Shown here: positions 36,545 through 44,108 of the stretch, piece after piece
Numbering within the stretch: the stretch's first letter is position 1
Layout: each line of letters opens with the position of its first letter
DNA from: JACKAL01 sp964400355
Lineage (GTDB): Bacteria > Bdellovibrionota > Bdellovibrionia > Bdellovibrionales > JAGQZY01
Direction: 5' to 3'
Assembly: GCA_964400355.1 (NCBI GenBank)
Contig: CAYNTO010000005.1
Coordinates: forward strand, 62,001 to 126,000
Length of the DNA: 64,000 nucleotides
Notes under the pieces: model-generated
Seen by the model: only the letters and a program-made list of their open reading frames with translations
Databases searched by the model: none
What the model was told of the DNA's origin: nothing
Made by a program: the position numbers and the translations under genes

Positions 36545-37233
36545 TTTTGGCGGTCCTTACCCGCTGTGAGCAAATGCAAACTTACGATTAAGCTGACAAA
36601 CATCACGAACGCAGACAACGACATGCCGGCCTCCACCAGACGTGGAAGCATAATGCGGTAATCCATTACCGAAAGCACAAATACGAGAGGTAGCAATGTG
36701 CGCTTGAGAACAATAAAAAAGTAATCGACGAAGGCGGCGATGTAAAAAGAACTCAAAACGTTAGTGATTCGACGGGAGCGAACCTGATGAAACTGGGCAA
36801 ACTGATGCAAATTTCGGATGGGTCCTTTTAAAAACAGTAACCAGTAGTGCACTGTCGGCAGCAAAAGGAAAAATGCAATCACCTGATGCCAGACAGAAAA
36901 TTGTGGAAAAGCAAAAAATAAAGCGGTTGAGTAAATTCCGATATCCACTAACGGCAAGCTGGAGAGCGAGCGCAACCAGCCTTCGATCACGGAAATGTGC
37001 GCGTAAACCTGCGTGTACACCACTCCAAATATCGCAGTTATGGCCACCACCTGTGCAATCGCCGTTGCAATGATCAATATCAAACACGCACGGAGAACCG
37101 TGGATACGAAATACTCGTCTGTGGGATTGCTAAATCGTGTAGCCATCATAGTCAGTAGAATGGAAAAAAAAATTATAAACGGCAGCCACAAGAGCATCGC
37201 CTTTACGTAACTCAAATAGGTTTTTTTGCTCAA
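36541..37233 (-). CDS. PstA/PstC-like membrane protein
   Basis: 230 aa with about six membrane helices and no signal peptide. The central part (IATAIAQVVAITAIFGVVYT, then IEGWLRSLSSLPLVDIGIYS) resembles the coupling region of phosphate permeases, where PstA/PstC have an A-x-P-xG-IAAAIYL helix followed by IExLAGIPSVVYG. It is short (PstA/C usually 280-320 aa) and divergent. It starts the operon, overlapping the degenerate ATPase by ATGA. No PstS binding protein and no second permease are present in the window. Assignment by position and partial pattern only. Confidence 0.65.
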   Translation of the reverse strand: MSKKTYLSYVKAMLLWLPFIIFFSILLTMMATRFSNPTDEYFVSTVLRACLILIIATAIAQVVAITAIFGVVYTQVYAHISVIEGWLRSLSSLPLVDIGIYSTALFFAFPQFSVWHQVIAFFLLLPTVHYWLLFLKGPIRNLHQFAQFHQVRSRRITNVLSSFYIAAFVDYFFIVLKRTLLPLVFVLSVMDYRIMLPRLVEAGMSLSAFVMFVSLIVSLHLLTAGKDRQK

Positions 37234-37368
37234 AGTGCTTTCCCAACGTTAAAGATATAGCCCAGATCTCTAATATTCATTGTTCAATTTCCGTTATTTT
37301 TACCATCGAAAAACACCCAATCAAAGCATTGTTCGGGCGCGCTTGAGCTGCAGAATTGAGTATCTGCG

Positions 37369-38154
37369 TTATTTTTGGGCAATCTCTTTGAGAACATGAG
37401 ACACGCCTCTAAAAGCGAAGGATGCGGTCAGATGGGTGATAGCCCCCATGCCTCCCCCACAATCTAACCCCTTGAGCAACCCTTCGGGCTTTGTCGACAC
37501 CAGGCATCCATTCTCTAAGTACACATACTTTTCGGTGGAGAACACGCAAGGAATACCAAATTTTTTACCCTTTTCCTTGGTGAAACCGTATTGGCTTCTG
37601 AGTTTTTTGCGCACTGAGGAGAGCAGTGAATCTTCGCGGCTGCGGCTCAAATCGTCCAGTTGAATTTGACCCGGGTCTGATTTTCCACCGACGGAACCAA
37701 GAACGATAAGTGGTATCTTATTGCGGCGGCAATGGTTGGCTAAAAAACTTTTCCCAAAGCCATTGTCAAACGCATCAATAACGTAGGAAAACTGGCCATC
37801 TAAAATGCGTGCAGCCGTTTCTTCACTGAAGCGGTCATTGATACTGTGAATGGTGCACTCATTGTTGATCGAGCGCACGCGATCGGCCATCACATCCACT
37901 TTGAACTTTCCCACTGTTTGATCCGTGGCGTGAATTTGTCGATTAAAGTTGCTCACACACACATCGTCAAAGTCCACCAATGTGATCTCTCCCACTCCAC
38001 TGCGAGCCACGGCTTCCACGACCCACGATCCGACGCCACCCAAACCGATGATCATCACATGCGCGTCGTGCAATCTTTGCATTCCGTCCACTCCGTAGAT
38101 CCGTGAGATACCGGCAAAACGATTGGTGTAGTTTTCAGACATGGGTTTACTCAT
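37369..38154 (-). CDS. tcdA: tRNA threonylcarbamoyladenosine dehydratase (TcdA/CsdL)
   Basis: 261 aa. ATG 38154 shares its A with the TGA of tatD and has AAAGGA upstream; a GTG one codon earlier is less likely. E1-like ThiF fold: nucleotide motif IGLGGVGSW, Arg-containing SNFNRQIHA, ATP-binding KSDPGQIQLDDLSRSREDSL, and C-terminal GLDCGGGMGAITH. TcdA converts t6A37 to the cyclic form ct6A in ANN-decoding tRNAs, using ATP. Coupled to tatD. Confidence 0.9.
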   Translation of the reverse strand: MSKPMSENYTNRFAGISRIYGVDGMQRLHDAHVMIIGLGGVGSWVVEAVARSGVGEITLVDFDDVCVSNFNRQIHATDQTVGKFKVDVMADRVRSINNECTIHSINDRFSEETAARILDGQFSYVIDAFDNGFGKSFLANHCRRNKIPLIVLGSVGGKSDPGQIQLDDLSRSREDSLLSSVRKKLRSQYGFTKEKGKKFGIPCVFSTEKYVYLENGCLVSTKPEGLLKGLDCGGGMGAITHLTASFAFRGVSHVLKEIAQK

Positions 38155-38954
38155 CACTTATCCTTTACGCTCGCCTCTGCACGTCCACACACTTTGGCGC
38201 CGAACACCTGCTGGCAATTATTAAAGTTGGTCTCGAGAAGTTTTTCACGGGAAACGTTTTTGATTTCAGCAACCGCCTCCACCACTTTAAAAAATACGTC
38301 CACCGCATTTTCAGGTTGTCCGTGATCATCAAGACCGGCATCGCTTTCGAGAAGTATGTGTTCAAGCTCAAGCTTGTCGACGCACGCTTTGAGATTTTTG
38401 TATCCGTGGCTCACAACTCCGCGTCCTACAGAAATTTTGTATCCCAAATCCAGGTAGCGCTTCGCCGATTCATAGCTGCCACTATAACCGTGAACCACCC
38501 CGGTATAGTGGTAACTGCGAAGTAAACCCAGCGCCTCGTTTTCTGCACGAACCACATGTAGCACTAGCGGTAAGTTGTGGATTTTATTGAGTTCAAGGTG
38601 CGCCTCAAACACGGCAATCTGGCGCTTGAGCACATTCGCATCATCTGTTTTAAAGCGATCAATACCTGTTTCACCAAGTGCAGATGCCTGCGGGAGCAGG
38701 GTCTTTAAAACTGCCAATTCCTGTTCGATCTGTGGCTCAGACATTTCGATCACACGCCACGGGTGCAACCCGAAGCTCGAGCCCAGGTGCGTTTTGTGCC
38801 GAGAGATGGCTTGAGTTTGCGCCAACCAATCTTTGCTGTCGTACCCCGCCATCATCCAAAACAGTAAATTTTGCCGCGCTCCCGCAGCGATGGTGCTCGC
38901 GATAGCGGAGTCTTTAAAAAATGAAATGTGCGCGTGAGCATCAATCCAATACAT
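38154..38954 (-). CDS. TatD-family metal-dependent hydrolase/DNase
   Basis: 266 aa. Metal ligands expected for the TatD amidohydrolase fold are visible: DAHAH (5-9), GETGID (Glu about 93), VLHV, VHGYSG and ESDAG. TatD proteins act as 3'-5' exonucleases in repair or as D-Tyr-tRNA deacylase-like enzymes; which applies here is not decidable. Overlaps tcdA by one base. Confidence 0.88.
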   Translation of the reverse strand: MYWIDAHAHISFFKDSAIASTIAAGARQNLLFWMMAGYDSKDWLAQTQAISRHKTHLGSSFGLHPWRVIEMSEPQIEQELAVLKTLLPQASALGETGIDRFKTDDANVLKRQIAVFEAHLELNKIHNLPLVLHVVRAENEALGLLRSYHYTGVVHGYSGSYESAKRYLDLGYKISVGRGVVSHGYKNLKACVDKLELEHILLESDAGLDDHGQPENAVDVFFKVVEAVAEIKNVSREKLLETNFNNCQQVFGAKVCGRAEASVKDK

Positions 38955-38992
38955 CGTGGGTGATTATAACTCTCTGGAATACAGCAAAAGAA

Positions 38993-39026
38993 CAAAAAAA
39001 AAGAGCACTGGTTACCCCAATGCTCT
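38993..39026 (-). terminator. rho-independent terminator of the small lipoprotein gene
   Basis: On the minus strand: AGAGCATTGG, loop GGTAA, CCAGTGCTCT, then a run of nine T. A classic terminator, 25 bases after the 54-aa gene's stop. Confidence 0.9.
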
Positions 39027-39050
39027 TCTAGTTTTCAACTCTTGCTGAAA

Positions 39051-39215
39051 TTACTCAGCTGGAGCTGGTTCAGCTTCTGGAGCTGGTGCCATACCGTCAG
39101 CAGGTGCAGCTTCCATTGCGTCCGGAGTTGCTTCTGGAGCAGTCTCTTCTTTTTTAGAGAAAAGGCAGCCAGTTACCAAAAGAGCCGCTACGATTGCAGA
39201 AATAATATGTTTCAT
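39051..39215 (-). CDS. small Ala/Pro/Glu-rich lipoprotein
   Basis: 54 aa, ATG 39215 with a strong ribosome site (GAGGAGAACAC). Lipoprotein signal MKHIISAIVAALLVTGC (Cys17), then LFSKKEET and an Ala/Pro/Glu/Asp-rich tail to the end. It has its own terminator, so it is a genuine monocistronic gene. Similar tiny lipoproteins with Pro/Ala tails occur in many Gram-negatives without a known function. Confidence 0.8.
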   Translation of the reverse strand: MKHIISAIVAALLVTGCLFSKKEETAPEATPDAMEAAPADGMAPAPEAEPAPAE

Positions 39216-39528
39216 GTGTTCTCCTCATTGTTGCTTTGTAAGCTACATGTTTAACCAATACCACTTTGAGTCGCCAATACTAATTAATGGATGTCGCCTT
39301 TGCTACGATTAAAATCAGTTTTTTGCTCGTAGTCACGAATTTCTTAGGAGCCTTGACGTTATGCGCAACCCCGCGCCCGTAGCGGCAAAGACCCGGTTCC
39401 ATAATGAAACTATGTTGTGTGACTCTAGCACGAAAACGGGAGCGCTAAGAAGGATGTCACGCAATCGATGACAAGCGCGCGCGAATCATGAATCCTATTC
39501 GAGGAGTCGTTTGTTTTTTGGAGGCAAA
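39216..39528. other. divergent intergenic region
   Basis: 313 bases between the small lipoprotein and the acyl-CoA dehydrogenase. It should hold both promoters. A 36-codon frame from ATG 39361 has AGGAG ten bases upstream but is too short to support. No strong hairpin seen. Confidence 0.5.
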
Positions 39529-41220
39529 ATGTCCAACTTACCGTTGATAGAATTTCACAATCTTTACAGTGTAGATCATTTCGGGCAAGCACTCTGGAAC
39601 TATTGGCTCGGAGAAGAGCGACACCAAAATTTTAAAGAGTACTTTGAACGTTTCGGCAAAGCGGGCGCCGATGCCACTCCACTTTCGGCTCTTGCGGATG
39701 CCTATAGCCCACAATTGCACACCCACAACCGCGTGGGTGAGCGCATTGATGCCATTGAATATCACCCCTCCTACATCGAGCTGCAAAAAATATCCTACGG
39801 GCAAGGCTTACTCGCGCTCAAGTACGATGCGGAGTTTTTAAAAAAGAACAAAGACTGTCGCCACACTCTCGGGTTTGCTCTCGGATATTATTTTGCGCAA
39901 ACTGAGAGCGGATTATTTTGCCCGATCTGTATGACAGATGCATTGGGCCGCGTGCTGGAGATACACAATTCCCATCCGATGGCCAAAGAAGCGCTCAAAC
40001 ATATCGGCGCAAAGACTCTTGAAGACCTTTGGCAAGGAGCGATGTTTCTGACCGAAAAACAAGGTGGATCCGACGTGGGCGCCAACACCTGTTCAGCTGA
40101 GCAAAGAGATGGCCGCTGGTTTTTACGTGGCGACAAATGGTTCTGCTCCAACGCCGATGCCGATGCTATCCTGGCTCTAGCAAGAATGCCGGGCATGGAC
40201 GGTAGCCCCGAAAAGGGCACCCGTGGATTGGGATTATTTTTAGTTTTGCGCAAGCATCCGCAAGACAACTCGAAAAGCTGGCTCACTCATCGCTTAAAAA
40301 ATAAGTTAGGTGTGCGCAGCATGGCCTCCGGGGAAATCACATTTCAAAACACCGAAGCCTTTCTCATCGGCGGCGCCGGAGAAGGTTTTAAAATGATGAC
40401 CGATATGGTCAACATGTCGCGAATATACAATTCGGTAGCAAGCCTGGGCATCATTCGCCGCTCCCTCATCGAAGCCTACGCCTTTGGAAAACAGCGCAAA
40501 GCCTTTGGCGCAAACCTTACCGAAGCTCCGCTTTGGCGCGCGTGCATGGCCGACCTCACCGCGGAAAGCATCGGCCAAATGTTTTTAACCTTCGAAGCCA
40601 TCAAAAATTTAGACAAAGCCGACAACGGCGACAAAGACTCCGCTTACCTAGTACGAGCCTTAACACCCCTTGCAAAAGCCCTGGCCGGAAAGCTCAGCGT
40701 GTACGCCGCCAGCGAATGCATGGAGTTGATTGGCGGTAACGCCTACATCGAAGAGCACATTATGCCGCGCCTTCTGCGAGACGCCCAAGTTTTACCAATT
40801 TGGGAAGGCACCACGAACATTCAGTCACTAGATGTACTAAGAGTCTTCCTCAAAGAGGGCATCGAACCCCTCCTCGACAGATGCGACAAAGCCATGAAGT
40901 CCGCAAACGGCCACGCCTCTCTGGACCTGATCAAAGGCGTGAACGAACGCGTACAAGCAGTCATTGCACTCGTAAAAGAAATCAAAAGTTATTCACCGGA
41001 AGACATGCAGCGCGTGTCGCGTGAACTCATGGAAAAAACCGGCCGCGCCGTAATCATGTGCCTCGTACTCGAAGGCACCACTGATGCAAAACTAAAACCG
41101 GTCTGCGAAGCCACCACCCGCCGCCTGCTCCTCCGCCGCTACAACACCGCCCCCTTGGGCGGAAACGTAGCCCCGGCATTAGCAGGCACCGAACAGACGC
41201 TCCTCGATTCGATCCTCTAG
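39529..41220 (+). CDS. acyl-CoA dehydrogenase, AidB-like
   Basis: 563 aa from ATG 39529 (TTTGGAGG upstream). FAD flavoenzyme of the large acyl-CoA dehydrogenase group. Signatures: GAMFLTEKQGGSDVGANTC (about 175-195), KWFCSNADADAIL, the middle-domain strand KLGVRSMASGEI, helical C-terminal domain with YAFGKQRKAFG, and the late motif ECMELIGGNAYIEE...LPIWEGTTNIQSLDVLR. The length and last motif fit AidB/FadE-type enzymes better than the 380-aa class. Substrate not deducible. It stands alone on the plus strand. Confidence 0.92.
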   Translation: MSNLPLIEFHNLYSVDHFGQALWNYWLGEERHQNFKEYFERFGKAGADATPLSALADAYSPQLHTHNRVGERIDAIEYHPSYIELQKISYGQGLLALKYDAEFLKKNKDCRHTLGFALGYYFAQTESGLFCPICMTDALGRVLEIHNSHPMAKEALKHIGAKTLEDLWQGAMFLTEKQGGSDVGANTCSAEQRDGRWFLRGDKWFCSNADADAILALARMPGMDGSPEKGTRGLGLFLVLRKHPQDNSKSWLTHRLKNKLGVRSMASGEITFQNTEAFLIGGAGEGFKMMTDMVNMSRIYNSVASLGIIRRSLIEAYAFGKQRKAFGANLTEAPLWRACMADLTAESIGQMFLTFEAIKNLDKADNGDKDSAYLVRALTPLAKALAGKLSVYAASECMELIGGNAYIEEHIMPRLLRDAQVLPIWEGTTNIQSLDVLRVFLKEGIEPLLDRCDKAMKSANGHASLDLIKGVNERVQAVIALVKEIKSYSPEDMQRVSRELMEKTGRAVIMCLVLEGTTDAKLKPVCEATTRRLLLRRYNTAPLGGNVAPALAGTEQTLLDSIL

Positions 41221-41297
41221 CACTTCGCACCTCGAGCGCAGCGACGAGTGCGAAGGCCATGGATGGCCGTCCGATCAAAAAGCATAATGAAGAAATT

Positions 41298-41352
41298 TAA
41301 TAAAAGAAAAGCCCAACGGATCCGCTGGGCTTGACGCAAGTCTCAACTATTA
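41298..41352. repeat. 55-bp direct repeat, copy 1 (left contig end)
   Basis: Identical to 41453-41507 and ending exactly at the first N. It includes the terminator hairpin AAGCCCA/TGGGCTT. Best read as unmerged overlapping contig ends rather than biology. Confidence 0.9.
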
Positions 41353-41452
41353 NNNNNNNNNNNNNNNNNNNNNNNNNNNNNNNNNNNNNNNNNNNNNNNN
41401 NNNNNNNNNNNNNNNNNNNNNNNNNNNNNNNNNNNNNNNNNNNNNNNNNNNN
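41353..41452. other. assembly gap (100 Ns)
   Basis: Exactly 100 undetermined bases, a conventional scaffold spacer. Because the flanks share 55 bp, the true gap length may be zero or negative. Confidence 0.97.
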
Positions 41453-41487
41453 TAATAAAAGAAAAGCCCAACGGATCCGCTGGGCTT
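41453..41487 (-). terminator. terminator of the pyrophosphatase operon
   Basis: Minus strand: AAGCCCA, interior GCGGATCCGT, TGGGCTT, then TTCTTTTATTA. It lies 32 bases after the stop of the 148-aa gene. The copy left of the gap (41309-41332) is the same sequence. Confidence 0.8.
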
Positions 41488-41507
41488 GACGCAAGTCTCA
41501 ACTATTA
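41453..41507. repeat. 55-bp direct repeat, copy 2 (right contig start)
   Basis: Identical to 41298-41352, starting at the first base after the Ns. Confidence 0.9.
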
Positions 41508-41518
41508 AGGTGTGGAAC

Positions 41519-41965
41519 TTATTGAGGCGCTGACTGTGGATCTGCTGACGGTGCTGGAGTTGGAAGTGCTGGAGCGGTGCCAGTGGAGCAGTCTCTCATG
41601 TCGTCAAGGCGCGCATTGAAGAACGTTCCTGATTTTTGCAATTCCCAAAAAGGATAACGGAAAAATGTCGCTTTGACTTTGCAGCCAGCGACCACCACAG
41701 ACCATTGGCGGTCCTCACTGCTTGCGGTGTAGATAACACCATCAGCGGCTTGAATCGCTACAGCATAAGAATGCATGACTGCGGTGTTGGTCGCAACGCT
41801 GTTCCCGACGATCATTGTAGGATCTGTGACACGCTCCACTTTGAACACCACGCCCTCAACGGTCTTCGCAAAGATCCAGCTGTAGTTGGTGATTACAATA
41901 AATACCACCAACAATGTGACAAGAACGGCGAAGACATACTTCATAAACGTTTTCATGTTTTTCAT
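41519..41965 (-). CDS. single-pass membrane protein of unknown function
   Basis: 148 aa, ATG 41965 one base past the pyrophosphatase stop. One membrane helix near the N-terminus (YVFAVLVTLLVVFIVITNYSW) and a periplasmic domain of about 85 residues with two cysteines (AGCKVK, RDCSTG), ending in a Pro/Ala/Ser-rich tail (ALPTPAPSADPQSAPQ). Family not recognised. Abutting position suggests co-translation with the ion-pumping pyrophosphatase. Confidence 0.7.
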   Translation of the reverse strand: MKNMKTFMKYVFAVLVTLLVVFIVITNYSWIFAKTVEGVVFKVERVTDPTMIVGNSVATNTAVMHSYAVAIQAADGVIYTASSEDRQWSVVVAGCKVKATFFRYPFWELQKSGTFFNARLDDMRDCSTGTAPALPTPAPSADPQSAPQ

Positions 41966-41966
41966 A

Positions 41967-44036
41967 TTAACCGATCAGCGCGATGAGTTGCGCAATCATT
42001 AATGACACAACCGACATCACTTTGATAAGGATCGCTACGCCGGGGCCCGATGTGTCTTTGAACGGATCACCAACTGTATCGCAAACCACAGCTGCTTTGT
42101 GAGCGTCGGAACCTTTGGGATGCCCGACCAAGCCGCCTTTTTCAATATACTTTTTAGCGTTGTCCCACGCGCCGCCAGCGTTGGCCATAAAGAGCGCCAT
42201 CGACGCTCCTACCGCCATCGCACCGGCGAGCATACCCGCAAGCGCTTGTGGTCCTAGGAGATAACCAATAGCGACCGGAGCAAGAATGGCGATCATTCCT
42301 GGAATCACCATCTCGCGCAGTGCTGCAGCAGTGGCGATGTCCACGATTTTTGCAGGTTGCGGCTCGGCTTTGCCTTCACGCAGGCCCGGAATTTCTTTAA
42401 ACTGACGGGCAATTTCCTCAACGATTGCGCCTGCTGCTTTACCCACTGCCGTCATCGTTGTTGCGCCCACTAGGAATGGCAAAATAGAACCGATCAGAAT
42501 TCCAATCAACACTCCAGAGGATGTGAGGTCGAGAGACATTGCGGCCATGTTGTTCAAAGCGCGCACGTGGTTCACTTCCATGTTAAATGCTGAGAACAGC
42601 GCAAGCACGGTAAGTACTGCAGAGCCAATCGCGAAACCTTTGCCGATAGCTGCCGTCGTGTTACCGACTGCATCGAGTTCATCGGTGATGTCGCGTGTGT
42701 CTTTGCCGAGGCCGCTCATTTCTGAGATGCCGCCTGCATTGTCGGCGATAGGACCATAGGCATCAACAGTCATTACCACCGCAGTTCCAGCAAGCATCCC
42801 TACGGCAGCCAAAGCTATTCCGTAAAGACCGAGATAGTAATCCGCCACGTAAGCCGCGATCACAACAATAATAGTGGGAATCGCCACCGATTCCATACCC
42901 ACAGCAAGGCCGCGAATCATCGCGGTTGCAGGGCCCGTGAGAGCCGCTTGAGCGACAAGTCGGATGGGACGAGCTGCCGTGTAGTACTCAGTGATAAGGC
43001 CAATCAAAGCACCACCGAACGCGCCCGCAGCGAGAGCAATAGTCACATTTTGAGTGACATTGAGCATAGGCAGAACAATCGCGCACACTGCGGTCAATAA
43101 AATTGGCGGAATCATGAGAGCTGTGCGAAGAACCACAGCCGGTTTAGCGCCGGAGAACAAGCGTGCGCCGAAAATGACAACGATGGAGATCGCCATGCCG
43201 ATAGCCGATAAAACCAAAGGAAGTACAATTCCCACCACGCGAGCGTCTTCGCCACCGCCAACAAGTGCAGAAAGTTTTTCTACAGGAATTGTAAGAGCAA
43301 TTGCCATCGCCGAAACAATCGCGGCCACCATCGATTCATAGATATCGGCACCCATACCCGCAACGTCGCCGACGTTGTCGCCCACGTTGTCAGCGATCAC
43401 GCCAGGATTGCGCGGATCATCTTCGGGAATGTTCTCAATAACTTTTCCTGCGATATCCGCACCCACATCCGCTGCTTTGGTGTAAATACCGCCGCCGATA
43501 CGTGCGAAGAGAGCAATGGAGCTCGCACCAACTGCGAAAGAGTGCATCACTGTTCCCAGCTCGTTGATATCGATGCGTCCAGATTTGTAAATGGCGTAGA
43601 GCGCACCCAAGCCAATAAGGCCCAAGCCCGCAACTGCGAGACCCATAACTGCGCCCCCATCGAGAGCGACAACCAATGCGCGCGCTTTGGAACCGGTGGA
43701 CGCCGCTTGCGCTGTGCGCACGTTAGCGTAGGTCGCGGCCTTCATACCAAAAAAGCCGGCCAAGAGACTAAGGAATGCGCCTAAAATAAAGCTGGCACAA
43801 GAGATCCAACCAATGGCGAACCAAAGAGCCGCACCAACGACAACGGAGTATACGGCGAGAACTTTATATTCGCGCACCAGGAATGCCATAGAACCTTCGC
43901 GCACGTAGCCCGCGATACGATTCATTGTTTCGTTGCCCGAATCTAAACTCTTCACACGCACATAGAAAATGAGCGCAAGAATCAGTCCCAATAGACCGGC
44001 AATAATTGGCGTCAGATAAAGACCATCAATAACCAT
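41967..44036 (-). CDS. hppA: membrane-bound ion-pumping pyrophosphatase, K+-dependent type
   Basis: 689 aa from ATG 44036 (AAAGGTGG upstream). Hydrolyses cytosolic pyrophosphate and pumps H+ and/or Na+ across the inner membrane through about 16 helices. The substrate site is clear: GGGIYTKAADVGADIAGK, EDDPRNPGVIADNVGDNVGDVAG, GPIADNAGGISEMSG, and KKYIEKGG...HKAAVVCDTVGDPFKDTSGP at the end. GNTTAAIGKGFAIGSA has Ala where K+-independent enzymes have Lys, so it should need K+. The gate Glu lies in GADIYES, a position I associate with Na+-pumping members rather than the plant-type H+ pumps. Specificity is therefore uncertain between Na+ and H+. Confidence 0.95.
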   Translation of the reverse strand: MVIDGLYLTPIIAGLLGLILALIFYVRVKSLDSGNETMNRIAGYVREGSMAFLVREYKVLAVYSVVVGAALWFAIGWISCASFILGAFLSLLAGFFGMKAATYANVRTAQAASTGSKARALVVALDGGAVMGLAVAGLGLIGLGALYAIYKSGRIDINELGTVMHSFAVGASSIALFARIGGGIYTKAADVGADIAGKVIENIPEDDPRNPGVIADNVGDNVGDVAGMGADIYESMVAAIVSAMAIALTIPVEKLSALVGGGEDARVVGIVLPLVLSAIGMAISIVVIFGARLFSGAKPAVVLRTALMIPPILLTAVCAIVLPMLNVTQNVTIALAAGAFGGALIGLITEYYTAARPIRLVAQAALTGPATAMIRGLAVGMESVAIPTIIVVIAAYVADYYLGLYGIALAAVGMLAGTAVVMTVDAYGPIADNAGGISEMSGLGKDTRDITDELDAVGNTTAAIGKGFAIGSAVLTVLALFSAFNMEVNHVRALNNMAAMSLDLTSSGVLIGILIGSILPFLVGATTMTAVGKAAGAIVEEIARQFKEIPGLREGKAEPQPAKIVDIATAAALREMVIPGMIAILAPVAIGYLLGPQALAGMLAGAMAVGASMALFMANAGGAWDNAKKYIEKGGLVGHPKGSDAHKAAVVCDTVGDPFKDTSGPGVAILIKVMSVVSLMIAQLIALIG

Positions 44037-44108
44037 ATTTTCCACCTTTTTTTAAGAGGTTAGAGAATTATCGAATGCGGGAGATTCTGTCAATTGCGGT
44101 AAAGCGCG

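Noticed and set aside
39361..39471. 36-codon frame in the 39216-39528 gap
   Set aside because: Only a loosely spaced AGGAG supports it; too short and featureless to call.
41297..41494. Open frame on the minus strand spanning the N run
   Set aside because: It consists of undetermined residues between two copies of a terminator sequence; an artefact of the scaffold gap.
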